From: Syntrophomonadaceae bacterium
GTDB lineage: Bacteria > Bacillota > Syntrophomonadia > Syntrophomonadales > Syntrophomonadaceae
Assembly: GCA_012840625.1 (NCBI GenBank)
Contig: DUSB01000026.1
Coordinates: 1-10,624, forward strand
Direction of reading: 5' to 3'
DNA: 10,624 nt
Shown here: piece by piece, positions 5,668-10,624 of the stretch
Layout: every line of letters begins with the position of its first letter
Numbering within the stretch: the stretch's first letter is position 1
The notes under the pieces: model-generated
Told to the model about the DNA's origin: nothing
The model's database searches: none
The model's input: the letters and a program-made list of their open reading frames with translations, nothing else
Translations under genes and position numbers: made by a program

Positions 5668-7116
5668 TTACCCGTTTATTTTCTCCAGTGTATGCTGTAC
5701 CCTGCGCAGGGTTTCTTCTCGTCCCAATACACAGATCAAGGCTGGTAGTTCAGGACCGTGCGTGCGACCGCTAATGGCACTGCGCAGCGGCATATAAACA
5801 TTTTTGGGTTTTTCTTTACTTTTCTTAATCACTTGTTTTATAAAAGCGCCCACCTCAGCTGGATCCTGACAAGCAGGCAGATCCTCGGTAAAAAGGGTCA
5901 GTACCCTGACGACCTGCTCACCCTGCAGAACCTCCAGGGCCTCTTCTTCGTACTGGAATTGATCAAAAAAGACCCCCAATTCCTGGTTAACATCGGTCAA
6001 ACACACCAAGTGGTTGCGAATGGCAGCAATCATATAGCCAAGTCTTTTCTCATCCAGAGCTTTTACCTGGGCCGCATAGGGCGATTGTTCCAGATAAGGA
6101 TACAGCAGGGCTTGCAGTTCATCCAGACTCTTGCGCTTGATGTGCTGCTGGTTAATATAGTTTAGTTTATCCAGGTCGAAAACGGCCGGACTTTTGGAAA
6201 CCCGCTCCAGGGAAAAATCCCGGATAATCTCCTCCGGATTCAGGATCTCCTCCTCACCATGGGGTGACCATCCCAGCAGGGAAAGGAAATTAAAAAGTGC
6301 TTCCGGCAGATAGCCCTGCTCCCGGTATTGGATCAAGGATGTGGCCCCATGCCGCTTACTCATTTTCTGTCTATCTTCACCCAGTATCAGCGAGATATGA
6401 GCAAAATCAGGGCGGGGAAACTGCAGAGCTTCATAAATCATCAGCTGGCGCGGGGTATTGGAAAGGTGTTCCTCTGCTCGCATGACCAGAGTGATTCCCA
6501 TTAATACATCATCAATAACCACAGCAAAATTATAGGTAGGCAGGCCATCTGATTTGGCAATGATAAAATCACCAATTCCATCGGCTTCGAAACTAACCCG
6601 TCCCCGCACCAGATCATTAACCACATAGATTTTGTTGCGGGGTACCCGGAAGCGAACCGCGGGCTTCGCACCTGCGTCCAGACGTGCCTGCACTTCTTCA
6701 GCACTTAAATGACTGCATTGACCCAGATAGCGAGGGGTTTCACCCTTTTTTATTAAGCTCTGCCTTTGCTCCTCCAGTTCTGCATCGGTACAGAAACAAT
6801 AATAAGCCTTGCCTTCATCAAGGAGCTGTTTTATGTATCGCTGGTAAACAGGCAGGCGTTCTGTTTGGCGGTAAGGTCCGTTTTCTCCACCCTTGCCAAC
6901 CCCTTCCGTCCAATCAATACCCAGCCATCGTAATGATTCGATAATTTCTTCCTCATATTCAATTTTAGATCGCTCCCGATCTGTATCCTCAATGCGCAGC
7001 ACCATTTCTCCCCCCTGTTTTTGGGCATAGAGATAATTAAACAGGGCTGAGCGGGCCCCGCCGATATGTAAAGGGCCGGTGGGGCTGGGTGCAAAACGCA
7101 CTTTACATTTTTTCAT
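5668..7116 (-). CDS. gltX: Glutamyl-tRNA synthetase
   Basis: This class I synthetase charges tRNA-Glu. Where the amidotransferase GatCAB is used it may also charge tRNA-Gln, which cannot be judged here. HIGH appears as HIGG (residues 17-20) after RFAPSPTGPL. KMSKR is at 251-255. A Cys cluster (C107, C109, C134) matches the zinc site of bacterial enzymes. The segment MRAEEHLSNTPRQ (212-224) is typical of the catalytic domain, and a helical anticodon-binding domain fills the C-terminal third. I chose the ATG at 7116 (482 residues, normal length) because AAAGGAGG lies ten bases upstream and the family starts at this point. An upstream in-frame start at 7155 would overlap ispF. The gene follows ispF by 35 bases and lies upstream of the T-box, as in B. 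subtilis. Confidence 0.96.
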   Translation of the reverse strand: MKKCKVRFAPSPTGPLHIGGARSALFNYLYAQKQGGEMVLRIEDTDRERSKIEYEEEIIESLRWLGIDWTEGVGKGGENGPYRQTERLPVYQRYIKQLLDEGKAYYCFCTDAELEEQRQSLIKKGETPRYLGQCSHLSAEEVQARLDAGAKPAVRFRVPRNKIYVVNDLVRGRVSFEADGIGDFIIAKSDGLPTYNFAVVIDDVLMGITLVMRAEEHLSNTPRQLMIYEALQFPRPDFAHISLILGEDRQKMSKRHGATSLIQYREQGYLPEALFNFLSLLGWSPHGEEEILNPEEIIRDFSLERVSKSPAVFDLDKLNYINQQHIKRKSLDELQALLYPYLEQSPYAAQVKALDEKRLGYMIAAIRNHLVCLTDVNQELGVFFDQFQYEEEALEVLQGEQVVRVLTLFTEDLPACQDPAEVGAFIKQVIKKSKEKPKNVYMPLRSAISGRTHGPELPALICVLGREETLRRVQHTLEKING

Positions 7117-7151
7117 AAAAATATATCCTCCTTTGTCATAGACAACTGCTA

Positions 7152-7634
7152 TCAATCCCCTGATAATTCCTGTATGAGTACGGCTGCCTGGGCGCTGATG
7201 CTTTCTCCACGTCCCTCAGGCCCCAGGCCTTCGGTGGTAGTTGCTTTTATATTAATCTGCCCGGCATCAAGCTCCAGCACGCGAGCGATGTTGGTGCCCA
7301 TATCCTGTATATACGGAGCCAGACGGGGTTTCTCCGCTACAATAGTGATATCCACATTGACAATGCTAAAACCTGCCTCTATAAGCATAGCCTCAACCCT
7401 GGCCAGTAGTAACAGGCTGTCAATATCCTTATAGCGCGGATCGTTATCGGGAAAATGGCGACCAATATCCCCCAGGGCCGCAGCTCCCAATAGGGCATCA
7501 CATAAGGCATGGGTTAGTACATCTGCATCCGAATGCCCCAGCAGACCTTTTTCCCATGGAATTTCAACACCGCCCAGTATGAGCCGACGCCCTTTTACCA
7601 GACGGTGTACATCATAACCAAATCCAATTCGCAC
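7152..7634 (-). CDS. ispF: 2-C-methyl-D-erythritol 2,4-cyclodiphosphate synthase
   Basis: IspF catalyses the ring-closing step of the MEP isoprenoid pathway, releasing CMP. The 160-residue protein has the metal-binding residues D8, H10 (GYDVH) and H42. It also has the GHSDADV loop (33-39), FPDNDPRYKD (61-70), and the C-terminal TTTEGLGPEGRGE that closes over the nucleotide. The start is a GTG. An in-frame TGA lies three codons upstream, so the start cannot move far, and only a weak GGTGGTGA serves as ribosome site. It lies 50 bases after ispD. A short out-of-frame reading frame overlaps its start (see findings). Family assignment is firm. Confidence 0.95.
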   Translation of the reverse strand: MRIGFGYDVHRLVKGRRLILGGVEIPWEKGLLGHSDADVLTHALCDALLGAAALGDIGRHFPDNDPRYKDIDSLLLLARVEAMLIEAGFSIVNVDITIVAEKPRLAPYIQDMGTNIARVLELDAGQINIKATTTEGLGPEGRGESISAQAAVLIQELSGD

Positions 7635-7684
7635 TGGTCTTCACCACCGCTATCATTATATCCTCTATTGAAAAAGCTTGCCCC

Positions 7685-8395
7685 TTACTCGGTATGCAGC
7701 AGTCCATACGCTTGCAGGAGGGCATGGGTAAGAATCAGATCATCCTGGGTGGTAATTTTTATATTGCGCTCATCTCCCTTTACCACTTTAACCCGACCAA
7801 TAAAATGTTCAAAAAGTGAAGCATCATCTGTACCAATAAAGCCTTCTTCATTAGCCTGCTGATAGGCATGAAGCAGTTCGGCATATTTAAAAACCTGTGG
7901 GGTCTGAATACTGTATATGCTCTCACGATCCATGGTCTGACGAACAAAACCATCCCGGTCAACCATTTTCAAGGTATCCTTGCCTGCTACCCCGGGAATA
8001 GCAGCACCCCATTCCTCTGCAGTTCGCAGCAGATCATATAATACTTTAGACGATAAAAGTGGCCGAGCACCATCATGCACAGCCACATAATCTGTATCCC
8101 TGCCCAATTGCTGCAAACCTGCCCAAACAGAATTCTGCCTCTCCTTGCCCCCGGCTACAATATGACTTACTTTCTTGAAACCGTAACGCTCAACCACCTC
8201 GCGGCGGCAGTACTCTATTTCTTTTTTCCTCGCCACTACCACGATCCTGTCTACCTTGTCTATGTTTTCAAAGAATTCCAGTGAATAGGCCAGTACCGGA
8301 CGGCTCCCCAGTAAAATGTACTGCTTATTGATTTGATCTTCCATACGCCGTCCTCTACCTGCTGCCGCTATAACAACCCTGAGGTTGTCAGCCAT
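7685..8395 (-). CDS. ispD: 2-C-methyl-D-erythritol 4-phosphate cytidylyltransferase
   Basis: IspD couples CTP to methylerythritol phosphate in the MEP pathway. The 236-residue protein shows the nucleotide-binding AAAGRGRRM (residues 10-18), K24 in INKQY, GGKERQNSV (82-90) and VHDGARP (106-112). DRESIYSIQTPQVF (156-169) and TDDASL (189-194) follow, then GDERNIKITTQDDL (207-220) with the conserved Lys. Length and motifs are ordinary. The ATG overlaps the TGA of the yacL frame by 8 bases and is preceded by AGAGGTGA, which implies coupled translation with yacL. IspF follows immediately, so the two MEP enzymes are likely made from one message. Confidence 0.96.
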   Translation of the reverse strand: MADNLRVVIAAAGRGRRMEDQINKQYILLGSRPVLAYSLEFFENIDKVDRIVVVARKKEIEYCRREVVERYGFKKVSHIVAGGKERQNSVWAGLQQLGRDTDYVAVHDGARPLLSSKVLYDLLRTAEEWGAAIPGVAGKDTLKMVDRDGFVRQTMDRESIYSIQTPQVFKYAELLHAYQQANEEGFIGTDDASLFEHFIGRVKVVKGDERNIKITTQDDLILTHALLQAYGLLHTE

Positions 8396-8765
8396 ACATG
8401 TTCACCTCTTGTACATGCACCCCCTGTATAGCAGTATGCCCATTGCTGTGCTGCTCTTCTTTGAGCTTGCGGGTAAAAATCATCCGGCCCGCTGCAGTTT
8501 GAAACACACTGGTAACCATAACTTCCAGGGTGTTACCAATTTCATCCTGGGCATCTTCCACCACCACCATGGTTCCATCCTCCAGATAACCGACTCCCTG
8601 GCCGGGTTCTTTTCCTTCCTTGAGAACACTAACCTGCATGGTCTCACCAGGGTACACCACCACTTTCACCGCATTGGTAAGCTCATTAATATTAAGCACC
8701 CTGATTCCATGTAACTCGGCTACCTTATTCAGATTGTAGTCGGTGGTAATGATGCTGGCATTCAT
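8388..8765 (-). CDS. C-terminal fragment of YacL: end of PIN domain and TRAM domain
   Basis: This open segment encodes 125 residues from the first in-frame ATG after the TAA. It contains TTDYNLNKVAELHGIRVLNI, the end of the PIN fold with its last acidic residue. It is followed by a TRAM domain (VVVYPGETMQVSVLKEGKE through TSVFQTAAGRMIF). No Shine-Dalgarno sequence precedes the ATG. Translation would need re-initiation 21 bases after the stop. Its own stop overlaps the ispD start by 8 bases, so loss of translation here could reduce coupled ispD translation. Confidence 0.55.
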   Translation of the reverse strand: MNASIITTDYNLNKVAELHGIRVLNINELTNAVKVVVYPGETMQVSVLKEGKEPGQGVGYLEDGTMVVVEDAQDEIGNTLEVMVTSVFQTAAGRMIFTRKLKEEQHSNGHTAIQGVHVQEVNMYG

Positions 8766-8786
8766 CTGCTTGCAGAGGCGTATTAA

Positions 8787-9518
8787 TTACATATCCTCTT
8801 CTTTTTCTTCAGGGATATTTTCTTCTATTATATCAATTTTTACCGCCGGATGCTTCTGCATTTTTGCCAGCAGCTCCAGGCCCCGACGACCTTTATTCCT
8901 GCGCAAAGGATCGGAGGAATCTGCTATATGCTGCAGTTCTTCAATGACGAAAATCGGTATGATAAGCTGACCCTCCAGAAATTTGCTGGCACAGACATCG
9001 TAAATCCGCCCGTCAATAATGGCGCTGGTATCAAGCACCTTGCTGGTGGGCTGATCAAGCATGTCCATGCTGCTGGTCTTTTCATGGCCTAAACCAGGCA
9101 GGAGTTCAAAGACATCGGCCGCCCTTCTCACCCCAATTTTCAGACCGGTATAACCAAATAAGAAGAAAATAATAATGGTCAGATAGGCTCCTGAGCCGTT
9201 GATCATTGATAAAGGATAACTGCTTAATAATCCTAAAAAAACTCCTAACAGCAGACCTCCGGTTCCGCCCACCAGGATTTCAATTGATGTATTATCCAGC
9301 AGATGGTTGAAAGCCCGTACAGTACGAATAAACCCTCGCAGTAGCCAGCCCGAGGAAAAATAAAAAAGTAGCGTAGCCATGATACCAATACTGATTTTAT
9401 AAGCCCCCGGCAAATCCAGATGATTTCCAGTGGTATAACTCAGCCATAAGCCAAAGATCAAGGCTATCATCAACAAAGGGAAAGAAAACAGCTTGCTTGA
9501 GAATAATTTATTATTCAT
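8787..9518 (-). CDS. N-terminal fragment of YacL: membrane anchor and first half of PIN domain
   Basis: This open segment encodes 243 residues starting MNNKLFSSKL. It has four hydrophobic helices and then the first part of the PIN fold, including VLDTSAIIDGR, VIEELQHIADSSD and RRNKGRRGLELL. An ATG at 9536 is also in frame, but the GGAGGTGAT site (9534-9526) lies between it and 9518, so 9518 is the better start. The product ends in a charged tail at the TAA and lacks the last PIN acidic residue and the TRAM domain. The PIN nuclease should therefore be inactive unless the other fragment assembles with it. Confidence 0.7.
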   Translation of the reverse strand: MNNKLFSSKLFSFPLLMIALIFGLWLSYTTGNHLDLPGAYKISIGIMATLLFYFSSGWLLRGFIRTVRAFNHLLDNTSIEILVGGTGGLLLGVFLGLLSSYPLSMINGSGAYLTIIIFFLFGYTGLKIGVRRAADVFELLPGLGHEKTSSMDMLDQPTSKVLDTSAIIDGRIYDVCASKFLEGQLIIPIFVIEELQHIADSSDPLRRNKGRRGLELLAKMQKHPAVKIDIIEENIPEEKEEDM

Positions 9519-9650
9519 AGCATTTATCACCTCCATATGGTATTTTTGATAAAAATGCTCTATTTTATACAGTGAATGGTAATTTTATGCGCCATCAGAA
9601 ATGAAAACTCCCCCCAACGCTGTACAAAGACCTGGAGATACAGGCTCTAA

Positions 9651-9680
9651 TTGACAAAAGAAGAATAGCAAGTCTATAAT
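9651..9680 (+). promoter_or_regulatory. Sigma-A promoter of the plus-strand gene
   Basis: A perfect TTGACA (9651-9656) and a perfect TATAAT (9675-9680) are separated by 18 bases. The gene start at 9716 lies about 30 bases past the expected transcription start. The divergent yacL must also start in this 197-base gap, but I see no convincing sigma-A promoter for it. A TATAAA-like box at about 9564-9569 on the minus strand lacks a matching -35. Confidence 0.85.
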
Positions 9681-9715
9681 GGATTAAACTTTTTCCGTAC
9701 GGGAGGAGGCCTGAC

Positions 9716-10114
9716 GTGAAAGATTTAATATGTGATGAATTTCAAAATGCTGTTGATCAGCTATTGATCCGGCATTACAGTATTCTGGATATATTATCGA
9801 AGCTTTCAGAGTCCCACAGTAGAGTAAATCGAGCCGTTACCAAGTCGGTTACCGATTGCGGCTGTATTTCCATTCAGGCAAAGAAAAACGAGATTCCTGA
9901 AGATATTGAGTCTGTACAGGAATTAAAGCAGTATCTTGACAACCATCTCAGGGGCGAAGTCTGCCCGCACTGCGAAGAAGTTCTGGTCAATGAATTGGGT
10001 AAGATGCTCTTTTATACTGCTGCACTCTGCAACTCACTGGATATTAACCTTTATGACGTATTTCTGCAGGAATACAAACAGGCTACTACGCTGGGCGTTT
10101 TTAATATGACCTGA
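9716..10114 (+). CDS. Conserved hypothetical protein, CxC/CxxC and MazG-like helices
   Basis: This 132-residue soluble protein is of unknown function. It begins at GTG, preceded by a very strong GGGAGGAGG, and ends in three stops in a row (TGA TAA TAA). The N-terminal half is helical (about 5-45). Two cysteine pairs follow, C48/C50 (DCGC) and C83/C86 (CPHC), spaced so they could hold a metal, plus C105. The C-terminal NELGKMLFYTAALCNSLDIN and the following helix resemble the helix pair of MazG-type nucleotide pyrophosphohydrolases, but the acidic EExxE/ExxD metal motif is not clearly present. I recall similar proteins in many Clostridia, often labelled with a DUF; no function is established. 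It is the only plus-strand gene in the window and splits disA from yacL. Strong promoter, ribosome site and terminator show it is a real expressed gene. Confidence 0.88.
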   Translation: MKDLICDEFQNAVDQLLIRHYSILDILSKLSESHSRVNRAVTKSVTDCGCISIQAKKNEIPEDIESVQELKQYLDNHLRGEVCPHCEEVLVNELGKMLFYTAALCNSLDINLYDVFLQEYKQATTLGVFNMT

Positions 10115-10123
10115 TAATAAAAA

Positions 10124-10183
10124 AGACAAAAAACGAGCTTAATAAGCACCTATTAAAGCATTGGTGTTCATTAAGCTCGTTTT
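10124..10183. terminator. Bidirectional terminator between the plus-strand gene and disA
   Basis: A 14-bp perfect stem (10130-10143 with 10170-10183, AAAACGAGCTTAAT and its complement) continues past a 2-base internal loop into a second stem, AGCACC/GGTGTT, with a 12-base loop. A-rich sequence on the left and T-rich sequence on the right flank it. It can therefore end transcription from both converging genes. It lies 9 bases past the plus-strand stop and about 33 bases past the disA stop. Confidence 0.88.
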
Positions 10184-10216
10184 CATGACTGCTCGCTGCT
10201 CCTGGGAGCACTAGAC

Positions 10217-10624
10217 TCAGACCATGTATTCCAGCAACAGCTGTTCCTGCATGCGTTTCAGTCCATTCTTTATTGACCGGGCTCTTACTTCCCCAATCCC
10301 TTCTACATCATCCAATTCTTCAATGCTGGCTCGCTGTACATGTGCCAGCAGCGCGAAGCGCTCCACCAGATTTTCGATAATAGAGGGCGGGATACGCGGA
10401 ATCTTGCTCAACATGCGATACCCGCGGGGCGATACTTGCTGTTCCAGCTGGCTGGTACTGCTTCCCAGACCCAGCGCCCTGGCTATAACTAAACTATCTG
10501 ATACATCATCCTCATATGTACGCAAGAGCCCTTCCAGTATTTCTTCGGGAGTTTTATCATGGTGATTGGAATAATCTTTAATAATCAGGGTAGCCTCTTC
10601 TTCTACATTGGCCACCAGTTCATC
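10217..10624 (-). CDS. disA: DNA integrity scanning protein / diadenylate cyclase, C-terminal part
   Basis: The last 135 residues of DisA are present; the frame runs off the right edge (DELVANV at the border). DisA makes c-di-AMP from two ATP through an N-terminal DAC domain (not in the window) and scans DNA for branched lesions. What is visible is the linker helices, then YRMLSKIPRIPPSIIENLVE and the tandem helix-hairpin-helix region with VEGIGEVRARSIKNGLKRMQ, which binds branched DNA. This matches the known C-terminal arrangement. In B. subtilis disA is directly followed by yacL on the same strand. Here a terminator and an opposing gene separate them. Confidence 0.95.
   Translation of the reverse strand, partial: DELVANVEEEATLIIKDYSNHHDKTPEEILEGLLRTYEDDVSDSLVIARALGLGSSTSQLEQQVSPRGYRMLSKIPRIPPSIIENLVERFALLAHVQRASIEELDDVEGIGEVRARSIKNGLKRMQEQLLLEYMV

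Larger units (their letters stand above)
8388..9518 (-). pseudogene. yacL: YacL-like membrane PIN/TRAM protein, interrupted by one in-frame TAA
   Basis: Read as one frame this is 376 codons, close to the 366 residues I recall for B. subtilis YacL. Four N-terminal membrane segments (about residues 10-29, 42-61, 82-101, 113-128) lead to a PIN nuclease domain beginning LDTSAIIDGRIYD, then a TRAM RNA-binding domain (about 275-350). The only defect is a TAA (8789-8787) at codon 244. Both flanks are in the same frame and both match the family: EEKEEDM before, LIRLCKQMNASIITTDYN after. The family usually has Lys-Leu here, so AAA to TAA is the simplest cause. The stop separates the first PIN acidic residues (D163, D169, E193/E194) from the last one (D260). 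A real recent nonsense mutation, a sequencing error, or a working split protein are all possible. The start at 9518 is set by GGAGGTGAT. Confidence 0.8.

Noticed and set aside
5758..6165. Plus-strand open frame of 135 codons
   Set aside because: It is a shadow of gltX on the other strand, with no ribosome site or recognisable family.
9537..9600. Alternative sigma (SigF/SigG-type) promoter for yacL
   Set aside because: GCATA and TAAAATA-like boxes can be found at roughly fitting spacing, but the match is too loose in this AT-rich stretch to claim.

Overview
The window is a housekeeping block from a low-to-mid GC, Gram-positive bacterium of the class Clostridia. The gene order matches the conserved Bacillus/Clostridia disA–yacL–ispD–ispF–gltX–cysE–cysS–mrnC–(thyX)–rlmB–sigH cluster. 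A cysteine T-box leader, strong AGGAGG-type ribosome sites and the sporulation-linked genes sigH and disA agree with this. The sequence features would fit a Syntrophomonadaceae/Peptococcaceae-like anaerobe, but that assignment rests on my memory of gene order and protein style. No search was run.

Nearly everything is on the minus strand, so the transcription order runs right to left. At the right edge is the C-terminal third of disA (10217-10624). A single plus-strand gene of unknown function (9716-10114) sits between disA and yacL. It has its own promoter and shares a long symmetric hairpin terminator with disA. Next come yacL (8388-9518, interrupted by one in-frame TAA), ispD, ispF and gltX. 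A 358-base gap between gltX and cysE holds a sigma-A promoter and a complete T-box riboswitch. Its specifier reads TGC (Cys), and it controls cysE–cysS and probably mrnC, thyX and rlmB. After rlmB a separate sigma-A promoter drives sigH, which is followed by a probable terminator. A new promoter then fires into a tRNA gene of which only the first 16 bases lie in the window.

Functionally, CysE and CysS link cysteine synthesis to its use in translation, and the T-box would open both when tRNA-Cys is uncharged. GltX charges tRNA-Glu. MrnC and RlmB mature 23S rRNA. IspD and IspF make isoprenoid precursors by the MEP route. ThyX makes dTMP. DisA (c-di-AMP synthesis, DNA integrity) and SigH (early stationary phase and sporulation) are regulatory.

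The best leads are three. First, yacL carries a clean single-codon nonsense interruption in the middle of its PIN nuclease domain. Second, CysS is about 65 residues longer than usual because its C-terminal tRNA-binding module is tandemly duplicated. Third, a small CxC/CxxC protein with a MazG-like C-terminal helix region has been wedged, in the opposite direction, into an otherwise conserved operon. I found no mobile element, CRISPR array or clearly new multi-gene system.
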